Assembly (NCBI RefSeq): GCF_020035535.1
Contig: NZ_CP083350.1
Span: forward strand, 558,001 to 622,000
Direction: 5' to 3'
Source: Ensifer adhaerens
GTDB taxonomy: Bacteria; Pseudomonadota; Alphaproteobacteria; Rhizobiales; Rhizobiaceae
DNA: 64,000 nt
This document shows, one piece after another, positions 53,635 through 62,128 of the stretch (the first letter of the stretch is position 1; every line of letters begins with the position of its first letter). The notes under the pieces were generated by a model, which was given only the letters and a program-made list of their open reading frames with translations, did no database searches and was not told the DNA's origin. A program made the position numbers and the translations under genes.

Positions 53635-55106
53635 TTGATGTACCAGCCCCACTTTTCGCCGGTGGCGAAGCGGGTGATCTGCTTAGTCTCGAGATAGTTA
53701 TCCAAACCCCAGCGCCCCAGCTCGCGGCCGATGCCCGATTCCTTGTAGCCGCCCCAGGGCGCCTCGGTGAATGTCGGCTGCGAGCAGTTGATCCAGACGA
53801 TTCCGGCGCGGAAGGCGGCGGCCACGCGCTCCGCGCGACGGTCGTCTCGCGACATGACGGCGGCCGCGAGACCGAAACGGGAATCGTTGGCAAGCTCGAT
53901 CGCTTCCTCCTCGGTCGAGAATGTCCTGATAGAAACGACCGGTCCAAAAATCTCCTCGCGCCAGGCATCGCTTTCCAAGGGAACGTCGGTCAGCACCGTC
54001 GGCTCGAGATAGTAGCCCGTCTCGAAACCCTCGGGCCGCTTGCCGCCGCAAGCGACGGTCGCACCGGCCGCCTTCGCCGCCTCGATCGCCGCGACGACCT
54101 GCTGATGTTGGCGCTTGGAGACCAGAGGTCCCAGAAGCACGCCGTCTTCAAGGCCATTGCCGATCCTGATCTTCTTCGTTTCTTCGACAAGACGGGAGAG
54201 CAGACGGTCGTAGTTTCCCTCCTGCACGAGTACACGCGAGGTCGCCGAGCAGACCTGCCCCTGGTTCCAGAAGATGCCGAACATGATCCATTCGACGGCC
54301 TCGTCGATATCGGCGTCATCGAAGACGACGAAGGGCGACTTGCCGCCCAGTTCAAGACTGATGCGCTTGATGTCGCGGGCTGCGGCCGCCATGATCTTCG
54401 AGCCGACCGGGCCGGAACCGGTGAAGGCAAGCTTGTCGACCTGCCTGTGGTCGATGATCGCCTGGCCGGCGACCGAGCCGGCTCCGGTAACGACATTGAG
54501 GACGCCAGCGGGAAGACCAACGTCATCGGCGATCGCAGCAAGCTCCAGCGCCGTCAGCGACGTCACTTCGGCCGGTTTCAAGACCACCGTGCAGCCGGCA
54601 GCGAGTGCCGGCGCCACCTTCCAGGCGGCCATCAGCAGCGGGTAGTTCCAGGGGATGATGGCGCCGACAACGCCGATCGGCTCCTTGACGGCTTTGGACG
54701 TGAAACGCGCGTCGGGGAGCGCGATCGGCTCCTCCGGATTATTATCGAGCTGCTCCGCAAGCCCGGCATAAAAGTCGAAACAGCCGGCTGCATCGGCAAC
54801 ATCCCAATCGGCCTCCGGAAACGGCTTGCCGTTGTCGATGACTTCCAGACGCGCGATCTCCGCCTGCCGGGCACGAATACCCTCGGCGATGGCGCGCAGA
54901 TATTTGGCGCGCTGCGCTCCGGAGAGTTTCGGCCAGCCATCCCTGTCGAAGGCGCGGCGCGCCGCCTTGACCGCGAGATCGACATCTTCCGCCGTTGCGG
55001 CGGCGATCCTGTGGATCACCTCCTCTGTCGCCGGATTGACGACGTCGAAGGTCCGCCCATCGGACGACGGCCTCCACTTGCCATCGATATAGAGTTCGCT
55101 TCGCAT
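53631..55106 (-). CDS. NAD(P)-dependent aldehyde dehydrogenase
   Basis: The 491-aa ALDH has WNYPLLMAAWKVAPALAAGCTVVLKPAE, the catalytic Glu in LELGGKSP and the Cys in NQGQVCSATSR. In hydroxyproline catabolism the last step oxidises alpha-ketoglutaric semialdehyde to 2-oxoglutarate, and this gene is placed to do so, though its sequence also resembles betaine-aldehyde dehydrogenases. AGGGAGAA precedes the ATG. Confidence 0.85.
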   Translation of the reverse strand: MRSELYIDGKWRPSSDGRTFDVVNPATEEVIHRIAAATAEDVDLAVKAARRAFDRDGWPKLSGAQRAKYLRAIAEGIRARQAEIARLEVIDNGKPFPEADWDVADAAGCFDFYAGLAEQLDNNPEEPIALPDARFTSKAVKEPIGVVGAIIPWNYPLLMAAWKVAPALAAGCTVVLKPAEVTSLTALELAAIADDVGLPAGVLNVVTGAGSVAGQAIIDHRQVDKLAFTGSGPVGSKIMAAAARDIKRISLELGGKSPFVVFDDADIDEAVEWIMFGIFWNQGQVCSATSRVLVQEGNYDRLLSRLVEETKKIRIGNGLEDGVLLGPLVSKRQHQQVVAAIEAAKAAGATVACGGKRPEGFETGYYLEPTVLTDVPLESDAWREEIFGPVVSIRTFSTEEEAIELANDSRFGLAAAVMSRDDRRAERVAAAFRAGIVWINCSQPTFTEAPWGGYKESGIGRELGRWGLDNYLETKQITRFATGEKWGWYIK

Positions 55107-55136
55107 GGTTTTCTCCCTGTTTGCCCGGCGCCGCGC

Positions 55137-56375
55137 CTAGAAGCGATCGACGCGATAGGGTTTGAGTTCGACGGGGGGCGTCATGCCCGTCATGAGATCG
55201 GCGATCAGGCGAGCGGTCGTGGCCGCATAGGTGAGCCCGAGATGGCCGTGACCGGTGGCGTAGAAGACGTTCCTGCGTTTGGCGGAGGGGCCGATGACCG
55301 GCACCGTATCCGGCAGGGCGGGTCGGTGGCCCATCCATTCGCTCGCATGTTCGGCCCTGAGATCGGGCAGCGCTTCCTTCGCCCGCTTCACCAGCACTTT
55401 CGCGCGACGATAATCCGGCGGCGCGTCCAGGCCGGCCATCTCCACAGTACCGCCGACGCGAATGCCGCCCGCCGTCGGCGTGACCATGAAGGCGCGGGCC
55501 GGCCAGATGATCGAATGGCGCATGGAGATGCCCGGCGCCATGATCTGGGTGTGGTAGCCGCGCTCGGTCTCAAGCGGGATCGGCTCGTCGATCAGGCGCG
55601 ACAGGCGACCGGTGAAGGCGCCTGCCGCCAGCACGAAACGATCGGCCGACAGCCTGCGACCGTCCGCTAGCCTCAACGCCGATAGACCGCCCTCGCCTTC
55701 CTCGAAGGAGACGACTTCGCCGGTCTCGATGGCACCGCCGAGCGCCTGGAACCGATCAGCCAGGGCCGTCACCAACCGATGGGGATCGGCTATCGAACGG
55801 TTGTCGGGAAACAGCACCGCCTTGGCGATTTTCGTCGTCAGGGCCGGCTCGAGATCGCGGATGGCATTGGCCCCGAGAATCTCGTGACGGAAGCCAAAGC
55901 GTTCGAGGATTTCGATATGGTCCCGGTCCGCGCGAAACTCGGCCTCGTCGGCATAAAGGCTGAGGCAACCTTCGGCGCTCAAGAGGGACGTGAGCCCCGT
56001 CTCGCTCAAAAGTGCGTCGAGATCCTCATGAACCCGGCCGCAGAGCGCGGCGCCCGCTGCCTCCAGCTCCCGCAGCTTCGTCGGCCGGCTGGCGGCGAGG
56101 AAACGCAGGAACCACGGCACAAGCTTCGGCACGTAGCCTGGCCGAATGCGCACCGGCCCCTTCGGATCGAGCAGCCATTTCGGCATCTGTGCCCAGACAC
56201 CGGGACGCGAAGCCGGCATGAACTCGGTCACGGCAATGCTCGCCATATTGCCGAAGGAGGCTCCCATGCCCGGAGCAGCGCGGTCGATCAGCGTCACGGA
56301 GAAGCCGCGGCGCTGAAGCTGGTAGGCGATGGTCGTGCCGATGATGCCGGCGCCAACGACAGCGATGGATGACAA
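55137..56375 (-). CDS. FAD-dependent D-amino-acid oxidase/dehydrogenase (DadA-like)
   Basis: The 412-aa protein has the N-terminal FAD motif VVGAGIIGTTIAYQLQRRGFSVTLID, LAAGAFTGRLSRLI and the C-terminal GHGHLGLTYAATTARLIADLM. In hydroxyproline pathways such an enzyme oxidises cis-4-hydroxy-D-proline to pyrroline-4-hydroxy-2-carboxylate, the substrate of the DapA-like deaminase encoded just upstream. The start codon appears to be TTG, with GGAGAG about 7 bases upstream. Confidence 0.83.
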   Translation of the reverse strand: MSSIAVVGAGIIGTTIAYQLQRRGFSVTLIDRAAPGMGASFGNMASIAVTEFMPASRPGVWAQMPKWLLDPKGPVRIRPGYVPKLVPWFLRFLAASRPTKLRELEAAGAALCGRVHEDLDALLSETGLTSLLSAEGCLSLYADEAEFRADRDHIEILERFGFRHEILGANAIRDLEPALTTKIAKAVLFPDNRSIADPHRLVTALADRFQALGGAIETGEVVSFEEGEGGLSALRLADGRRLSADRFVLAAGAFTGRLSRLIDEPIPLETERGYHTQIMAPGISMRHSIIWPARAFMVTPTAGGIRVGGTVEMAGLDAPPDYRRAKVLVKRAKEALPDLRAEHASEWMGHRPALPDTVPVIGPSAKRRNVFYATGHGHLGLTYAATTARLIADLMTGMTPPVELKPYRVDRF

Positions 56376-56394
56376 GGGAGCTCTCCTCGAAACT

Positions 56395-56423
56395 TAAAAA
56401 GCCGGAAGCAGGCTGCTTCCGGC
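56395..56423 (-). terminator. Rho-independent terminator between DapA-like and DadA-like genes
   Basis: A perfect 10-bp inverted repeat (GCCGGAAGCA / TGCTTCCGGC, 3-base loop) is followed on the minus strand by TTTTTAAG. It starts 10 bases after the DapA-like stop, so it could end the upstream transcript or attenuate the downstream enzyme genes. Confidence 0.8.
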
Positions 56424-56432
56424 CCGCTTGCG

Positions 56433-57308
56433 TCACTTGAGGATCGGCGCGACGGCCGCGCGAAAATCCGCCTTTTCCTGCTCGGTCAACTCTCCGAGCG
56501 GCGCGCGGCAAAGACCGACCGGCGTGCCCTGAAGCTCGCAGCCATACTTGATCTTCTGCACGAACTTGCCGCTTTCGAGGATGTTCATGGCGCGATAGAG
56601 CACCGTCATCTGCTCGCGCGCCTTGGCGAGATCACCCGAACGGAAGGTACGGTCGAGATCGACGCAGGCCCTCGCCATGCAATTGGCCGGGCCGCAGATC
56701 CAGCAGTCCGCACCCCAGAACATGAAGTCGAGGGCGATATCGTCGGAGCCGGAGATGAGGTGGATGCGGCCCTTGTAGCGTGCAAAGATGTCGATCGCCC
56801 GCTGAAGCGATCCGGAACTCTCCTTGATGCCGAGCACCCGCGGATCGTCAGCAAGCGCGTCGAGGATATCGAACCCGATCTCCACCCCGTCCTTGTAAGG
56901 GTAGCTGTAGAGGACGAGGTTGATGTCCGTCTCCTTCAGCACGCGCTGGAAATGAGCGAGAAGCTCTTCCTGGGTTGGCCGCGTGTAGAACGGGGTCGCA
57001 AGCAGCACCGTGTCGTAGCCGATCTCCTTGGCCCGCAGCGTGTTCTCGATGACCTCGCGGGTGGCCGGGCCATTCGTCCCGGCGATCAGAGCCTCACCGG
57101 CGTTCGCAAAATCCTTGACGAACTTCAGCACGTCGTCGCGCTCAGCATTCGAGAGCGCTGAGTATTCGCCGGTCGAACCCATCGGCACCCAGCCGGTTAC
57201 GCCAGCGGCGCGCAAGCCTGTAAGGTGCTTTTCGAAGGCCTTGAAGTCGACCTTGCCATTCGCATCGAACGGCGTGATGAGGGCGGGCATGACGCCAGAG
57301 AGTTTCAT
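56433..57308 (-). CDS. DapA-family lyase/deaminase (probable pyrroline-4-hydroxy-2-carboxylate deaminase)
   Basis: The 291-aa DHDPS-fold barrel has GSTGEYSALSNAER, YSYPYKDGVEI with the conserved Tyr, and the Schiff-base Lys in VLGIKESSGS. The homologous enzyme in the hydroxyproline pathway converts pyrroline-4-hydroxy-2-carboxylate to alpha-ketoglutaric semialdehyde. Its neighbours (D-amino-acid oxidase, ALDH, racemase family) fit this role better than lysine synthesis. GGAG precedes the ATG at 57308. Confidence 0.82.
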   Translation of the reverse strand: MKLSGVMPALITPFDANGKVDFKAFEKHLTGLRAAGVTGWVPMGSTGEYSALSNAERDDVLKFVKDFANAGEALIAGTNGPATREVIENTLRAKEIGYDTVLLATPFYTRPTQEELLAHFQRVLKETDINLVLYSYPYKDGVEIGFDILDALADDPRVLGIKESSGSLQRAIDIFARYKGRIHLISGSDDIALDFMFWGADCWICGPANCMARACVDLDRTFRSGDLAKAREQMTVLYRAMNILESGKFVQKIKYGCELQGTPVGLCRAPLGELTEQEKADFRAAVAPILK

Positions 57309-57333
57309 GGGGAGGTCTCCTGTCCTTGAATGA

Positions 57334-57999
57334 TCAGATGGCAAGTTTCTTGAGGATGCGGCCTTCGACGAGCGTGACGGCGCGCGTCAGCGGAAAGGCG
57401 ATGGCGAAGTAGATGAGCGCGACGATCGTCAGCACCTCGACGGGCCGCGCCGTGTTGTTGGAAATGTTCTGGCCGACGAACATCAGGTCGGCCATGCCGA
57501 CGGCCGAAACCAATGCGCTCTCCTTGAAGAGACTGACGCAATTCGACAGCAGCGTCGGCACCGCGCGCAACACCGCCTGCGGCAACACGACATTTGTGAT
57601 CTGCACGCGCTTGGGCAAGCCAAGCGCAACGCAGGCATCAAGCTGCTCGCGCCCCACGGATTTGAGCGAAGCCCGGAACGTCTCGCTGGTGATCGCGCCC
57701 ATATAGAGGGTCAGGGCGATGACGCCGGAAGCAAGATTGGAAAGCTCGACGCCGAGGATCAATGGCAGGCAGAAGAAGATCCAGAAGAGCTGGATCAGCA
57801 CCGGCGTACCACGGAAGAACTCGACATAGATGCCCGCCACTGCCCGTAGCAGTAAATTCGAGGAGGCGCGGGCGAGACCGACGAGGAAGCCCAGCGAACA
57901 ACCGAGCACAACGCAGATGAGCGTGAGCTTGATGGTGGTCCAGAGGCCGAGCGCCAGAGCTGCCTGGAAGCGTTCCAGGACGGAGAAATCGAGCGACAT
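57334..57999 (-). CDS. Polar amino-acid ABC permease
   Basis: The 221-aa protein of the HisM/GlnP type has FFRGTPVLIQLFWIFFCLPLIL and the EAA loop VGREQLDACVALGLPKRVQITNVVLPQAVL. TAGGAGGAAGAC precedes the ATG. It lies 9 bases after the second permease gene and upstream of the DapA-like gene in the same operon. Confidence 0.9.
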   Translation of the reverse strand: MSLDFSVLERFQAALALGLWTTIKLTLICVVLGCSLGFLVGLARASSNLLLRAVAGIYVEFFRGTPVLIQLFWIFFCLPLILGVELSNLASGVIALTLYMGAITSETFRASLKSVGREQLDACVALGLPKRVQITNVVLPQAVLRAVPTLLSNCVSLFKESALVSAVGMADLMFVGQNISNNTARPVEVLTIVALIYFAIAFPLTRAVTLVEGRILKKLAI

Positions 58000-58008
58000 G
58001 TCTTCCTC

Positions 58009-58671
58009 CTAGCTCGTGATCGCCTGACGCCGGCGTTCGAGATGGCCGACGATCTGGGTGACGGGAAAGGAAACCGCGAAATAGATGAGTGCTGCGATGG
58101 TGAAGGTCTCGATTGGCCGATAGGTCTCGGTCGAAAGCGTCTTTGCCTGGTACATCAGGTCCTGTACCGCGACGATCGCGACCAGCGCGCTTTGCTGGAA
58201 GATAACGATGCCGTTGGTTAGAAGAACAGGGACGGAGGCGCGCAGCGCATCAGGCAGCACGATGTAAAGAATGCGCTGCAGCGGGTTCAGCCCAAGCGCG
58301 ATGCAGGCATCGAGCTGCTCGCGCGGCACCGCCTGGATGGCGGCGCGATAGGCCTCGGCATTGAATGCCATCAGGTTGAGACCTAGCGCCATGACGCCCA
58401 TCGTCATCGACCCCAGGAAGACGTTGAAGAGCATCGGCACGCAGTAGAAGAACCAGACGATCTGGACGATGGCCGGCGTGCATCGGAAAAACTCGACGAA
58501 AAGCATCGCAGGCAGCCGGATCGGCGCAACGCGGCTCATCAGCAGAAGGGCCAGTGGGAAACCCAGGACGATGCCGATGATGTTGGCGGCAACGGTCAAT
58601 TGAACCGTGACGAGCAAGCCCTCGATCAGTGGAGCGAGCAAGACCGACTGGAAATCGAACGTGTAGTTCAC
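58009..58671 (-). CDS. Polar amino-acid ABC permease
   Basis: The 220-aa partner permease has FFRCTPAIVQIVWFFYCVPMLF and the EAA loop VPREQLDACIALGLNPLQRILYIVLPDALR. The GTG at 58671 is chosen because TAGGAGG lies 8 bases upstream; a longer frame overlaps the ATPase gene and is not protein-like. Together with 57334 it forms the channel. Confidence 0.9.
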   Translation of the reverse strand: MNYTFDFQSVLLAPLIEGLLVTVQLTVAANIIGIVLGFPLALLLMSRVAPIRLPAMLFVEFFRCTPAIVQIVWFFYCVPMLFNVFLGSMTMGVMALGLNLMAFNAEAYRAAIQAVPREQLDACIALGLNPLQRILYIVLPDALRASVPVLLTNGIVIFQQSALVAIVAVQDLMYQAKTLSTETYRPIETFTIAALIYFAVSFPVTQIVGHLERRRQAITS

Positions 58672-58682
58672 GGGGCGACCTC

Positions 58683-59459
58683 CTATTGCTTGATGTGGAA
58701 GACGCGGTCGATGAATTCCCGGGTTCTTTCCTCCCGGGGCGCACCGAGCACCTGTTCGGGCGGCCCGTCCTCGACCACCACGCCGCCGGCACAGAAGATG
58801 ACGCGCGATGCGATGTTCTTCGCAAACCACATGTCGTGGGTGACGATCATCATCGGCATGTTCTGGGCGGCAAGCTGCAGGATGACCTGCTCGACTTCCG
58901 CAACCAGTTCCGGATCGAGCGCCGACGTGACTTCGTCGAACAGCATGAGCTTGGGGTCGAGCATCAGGGCTCGGGCGATGGCGACGCGCTGTTTCTGCCC
59001 ACCGGAAAGCTGCGCCGGATAGGCGTTCGCCTTCGCGCCGAGGCCGAAGCGTTCGAGCAGTGCTTGCGCCCTTTGCAGGGCTGTTGCCTTCTTCTCGCCC
59101 CTCACCTTGCACGGTGCCAGGATCAGGTTCTGGATGACGCTGAGATGGGGAAAGAGCGTGTAGTGCTGGAACACCATGCCGATCGAGCGCCGAACCTCGG
59201 GATCGATCGTCGTTTTCGCGTCCGTCCCCTTGGAGGAAATATAGGGCTTGCCGCCGAAGGTGATCGAACCGCTGTCGATCTTTTCCAGCCCCATCATGAC
59301 GCGCAGCAGCGTGCTCTTGCCGCCGCCGCTCGGGCCTATGACGACGACGCGCTCTCCGGGCTTCATTTCGATGTCGAGGCCCTTCAGCACCTGGATGTGC
59401 GGGCCATAGCTCTTGTGCAGTGACTTGACGTTGACGAGCGGAGCGACTGTGGCAGTCAT
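58683..59459 (-). CDS. Polar amino-acid ABC ATPase
   Basis: The 258-aa nucleotide-binding protein has Walker A GPSGGGKST, signature LSGGQKQR, Walker B LMLFDEVTSALD (Val instead of Pro, common in the GlnQ group) and H-loop VTHDM. GAGGATGCC precedes the ATG at 59459. It lies between the binding-protein gene and the two permeases. Confidence 0.9.
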   Translation of the reverse strand: MTATVAPLVNVKSLHKSYGPHIQVLKGLDIEMKPGERVVVIGPSGGGKSTLLRVMMGLEKIDSGSITFGGKPYISSKGTDAKTTIDPEVRRSIGMVFQHYTLFPHLSVIQNLILAPCKVRGEKKATALQRAQALLERFGLGAKANAYPAQLSGGQKQRVAIARALMLDPKLMLFDEVTSALDPELVAEVEQVILQLAAQNMPMMIVTHDMWFAKNIASRVIFCAGGVVVEDGPPEQVLGAPREERTREFIDRVFHIKQ

Positions 59460-59491
59460 GGCATCCTCGTGATCCGGCGTTTCTAGTGGGA

Positions 59492-59513
59492 GCCGAGGCA
59501 TTCGCGCCTCGGC
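59492..59513 (-). other. Intercistronic stem-loop after family-3 binding protein gene
   Basis: GCCGAGGC / GCCTCGGC arms with a 6-base loop lie 8 bases beyond the binding-protein stop on the minus strand and before the ATPase start. No U-run follows. Confidence 0.6.
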
Positions 59514-59521
59514 CTTAAACG

Positions 59522-60361
59522 TCACTTCGTCGATTTCAGGACGTCGTCGACGGCCTTGCGGATCAGTCCGTCGATGTGACCGGTCGCGACCTTTTCTTCG
59601 AGGAAGATGTTGACGACCTCTACGTCGGCTGCCGAAAGTTGATGTGGCAGACCAAAAGCTACGCCCTGCTTGGCAAGCGCCGGTTTCGGGTTGAGGGCAA
59701 CGGCCCAGTCGGGGTTGGACTGGGTGAAGAGCTGGTTCGTGTCCGAGGCATCGACGAGGATGTCGGCGCGCCGCGATACGACTGCGAGGCGCGTTTCGTC
59801 ATTGCCGGGCAATCGGAGAATGGTTGCGTTCTTCACGGCCCCAGAGATCGCCTTGTCCTGGGCGGTACCGGACATAACGGCGAGCGTCACGTCCGCCTTG
59901 TCGATGTCGGCGACGGACGCTGCCCCAGTCGGAACCTTCGGATTGTCTTTGTTGTAGGCGAGCGAGATCTGGTACTCCATCGCCGGCACCGAGAACTGGA
60001 CAGCCATGGCGCGAGCGGCCGTGCGGTTGAGCGCGAGCGACACGTCCCATTTGCCAGCCTGAAGACCGGCGACGATGTTGTCCCAAGTCGTATCGACGAA
60101 TTCCGGCTTGACCTTCAGCGCTTCAGCGAACTCGCGGCAAAGGTCGGCGAAGAAACCGGAATATTCTCCGCTCGCCGGATCGCGCATCACGTAGGGCGGA
60201 GCAACGGCTGCGCCGCAGCGCAGGACACCCGCCTTCTGAACGCCCTGCCAATAGCCGCTTTCGGCAGATTGAGCGTGTGCGGATGTCACTGAAATGCCGG
60301 TCATCAGGGCAAGCGCAGGCAATGCCCGCAGCGCGGGCGCAAACAACGTCGAAAGCATCAT
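59522..60361 (-). CDS. ABC substrate-binding protein, family 3 (amino acid)
   Basis: The 279-aa protein has a Sec signal (ALRALPALALMTGISVTSAHA). The mature lobes have VLRCGAAVAPPYVMRDPASGEYSGFFADLCREFAEAL and later AFGLPHQLSAAD. It would bind hydroxyproline or a related amino acid, judging from the downstream enzymes. AGAGGAAAC precedes the ATG. It is divergent from the GntR regulator, and direct repeats lie between. Confidence 0.87.
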   Translation of the reverse strand: MMLSTLFAPALRALPALALMTGISVTSAHAQSAESGYWQGVQKAGVLRCGAAVAPPYVMRDPASGEYSGFFADLCREFAEALKVKPEFVDTTWDNIVAGLQAGKWDVSLALNRTAARAMAVQFSVPAMEYQISLAYNKDNPKVPTGAASVADIDKADVTLAVMSGTAQDKAISGAVKNATILRLPGNDETRLAVVSRRADILVDASDTNQLFTQSNPDWAVALNPKPALAKQGVAFGLPHQLSAADVEVVNIFLEEKVATGHIDGLIRKAVDDVLKSTK

Positions 60362-60434
60362 TGTTTCCTCTGTTTTGTTGTGCGCGGTGCCGCGCGGTTC
60401 CTCTCGTCGGACGTGCCGATTTTCTTATTTTTTT

Positions 60435-60483
60435 ATGTCGTCTCAGTGTCGACACGAGAATTAATGTCGTCTCTGTGTCGACA
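60435..60483. promoter_or_regulatory. Direct repeat with TGTCGACA palindromes in divergent promoter
   Basis: ATGTCGTCTCAGTGTCGACA (60435-60454) and ATGTCGTCTCTGTGTCGACA (60464-60483) differ at one base and are spaced 29 bases start to start. Each ends in the self-complementary TGTCGACA. They lie between the amino-acid binding-protein gene and the GntR gene and are the probable operator. Confidence 0.7.
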
Positions 60484-60561
60484 AAGTCAAGCGGAAATTT
60501 TACATTGTCTCCGACTGCCCGTTCTGGCCATATGGTCGGCAAACATGGGAAAGGGTGCCAA

Positions 60562-61281
60562 GTGTCTGAAGAAGTGGAAACCAAGCGAGCCAAAGGGACC
60601 GGCTGGAAAAGCGTCTACGAGACGCTCAGAACAGAGATCCTGGCGCTGACGCTTGCCCCCGGTCAGCTGCTTGACGAGAACAGCCTGGCGGAACGGTTCG
60701 ACATGTCCCGCTCTCCGGTTCGCGAGGCGCTGATCCGGCTGGCCGGCGAGGAGCTGGTCGTGACGCTCTCCAACCGCAGCACCATCGTTGCGCCGATCGA
60801 AGTGGCGACCTTCCCGAAATATGTCGAAGCCCTCGACATTGCCCAGAGGATGAACACCCGCCTTGCCGCGCAATTGCGGACGGACGCCGATCTGAAAGCA
60901 ATTTCCAAGCGGCAGAAGGAGTTCGAAGCGGCCGTGAAGGGCGCAAACCATCTGCAGATGTCGGAGGCGAACAAGCAGTTCCATATGGCAATCGCCGCAG
61001 CGGGAAAGAACGCCTATCTCGCATCCTTCTACGAACGCCTTCTCAATCAGGGACAAAGAATGCTGCACCTGCATTTCGAGTATCTGGAGCGCACCCATGA
61101 AGGTTATTTGCTCACCGACGAACACAATCAGATGCTGGAGGCGATCCGCATGCGCGACGCCGATCTCGCAGACGAGCTTGCTCACGCCCATACACGGCAG
61201 TTTCAGGACAACTTCATGAACTTCATGCGCGAGAACTACACCACAGATGTGTCGCTCGCGCCGCGCAAGGCGGCGGAATAG
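60562..61281 (+). CDS. GntR-family regulator with FCD domain, probable hydroxyproline-locus regulator
   Basis: The protein is about 239 aa from a GTG at 60562, which has GGAAAGGG upstream; an ATG at 60532 is possible. The winged HTH is at APGQLLDENSLAERFDMSRSPVREALIRLAGEELV. The FCD domain has NKQFHMAIAAAGKN and TDEHNQMLEAI with the metal-type His residues. Divergent from the amino-acid importer operon, it probably controls it through the TGTCGACA-containing repeats. Confidence 0.87.
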   Translation: MSEEVETKRAKGTGWKSVYETLRTEILALTLAPGQLLDENSLAERFDMSRSPVREALIRLAGEELVVTLSNRSTIVAPIEVATFPKYVEALDIAQRMNTRLAAQLRTDADLKAISKRQKEFEAAVKGANHLQMSEANKQFHMAIAAAGKNAYLASFYERLLNQGQRMLHLHFEYLERTHEGYLLTDEHNQMLEAIRMRDADLADELAHAHTRQFQDNFMNFMRENYTTDVSLAPRKAAE

Positions 61282-61283
61282 AG

Positions 61284-62051
61284 ATGCGTATCGGTTTCAT
61301 CGGCACCGGGACGATTACCGAAGCGATGGTCACGGGGATCGTCGGTTCGGAACTTGCCGTTTCGGAGATCAAGGTTTCGCCCCGAAACCGGGAGATTGCA
61401 GAACGGCTCGCCGAACGTTTCGCGATCGTGAAGATAGCCGCGGACAATCAGGAAGTGGTTGCAACTGCAGACGTGGCGTTTCTGGCGGTGCGTCCGCAGA
61501 TCGCCGAAGCGGTCATCCGCGAGCTTGAGTTCCGTAAGAACCAGACAGTTGTGAGCGTCATTGCGGCGACCGATCGCACCAAGCTGATGCGCTGGATCAA
61601 CGAACAGGTCGACCTAACCCAGGCGATCCCGCTGCCTTTCGTTGCCGAACGCCAAGGCGTGACATCGATCTACCCGCCCAGTCCGCGGATCGCATCCATC
61701 TTTGCCGCCCTCGGCACTGCCGTCGAATGCGAAACGCAGGAGGAGTACGACCTGCTTGCCGTTGCCAGTTCGCTGATGGGGACCTATTTCGGCGTCCTCG
61801 ACCGAGCGACCGGCTGGCTGGCCGAAAAAGGGATTTCACGCGAGAAAGGCCGCGCCTATCTGGCGCCGCTCTTCCTGAGCCTGGCACAGACGGCGGTCCG
61901 GAAGGACCACGAGCCTTTGGATGCACTCAGGCGCGAGTTTTCGACAGCGGGCGGCCTGAACGAACAGGTCTTCAACGATTTCGACCGGGATGGCGGGAGC
62001 GCGGCGCTGATGAACGCGCTGGAGAACGTGTTGCGGCGCGTGAAGGGATAG
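61284..62051 (+). CDS. Pyrroline-5-carboxylate-reductase-like protein (variant)
   Basis: The 255-aa protein has an N-terminal Rossmann motif IGFIGTGTITEAM and FLAVRPQ, as in ProC. At the position of the usual conserved M-P-N-T-P block it reads IPLPFVAERQG. The C-terminal helical dimer domain is recognisable (GLNEQVFNDFDRDGG in place of the standard GxTxxG...L segment). It starts 3 bases after the GntR stop and may reduce a cyclic imine of the neighbouring pathway. Confidence 0.75.
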   Translation: MRIGFIGTGTITEAMVTGIVGSELAVSEIKVSPRNREIAERLAERFAIVKIAADNQEVVATADVAFLAVRPQIAEAVIRELEFRKNQTVVSVIAATDRTKLMRWINEQVDLTQAIPLPFVAERQGVTSIYPPSPRIASIFAALGTAVECETQEEYDLLAVASSLMGTYFGVLDRATGWLAEKGISREKGRAYLAPLFLSLAQTAVRKDHEPLDALRREFSTAGGLNEQVFNDFDRDGGSAALMNALENVLRRVKG

Positions 62052-62128
62052 CGCCGGCAACGGCGACATGCTCCACCGAGCTTTGTAGGGACCCCGTTCC
62101 CATCCAACGGTCACGACACCTTTGGAAC

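Noticed and set aside
56433..57308. Annotation as dihydrodipicolinate synthase dapA
   Set aside because: Neighbours are amino-acid oxidase, ALDH and racemase-family genes with an amino-acid importer, which fit a catabolic deaminase better.
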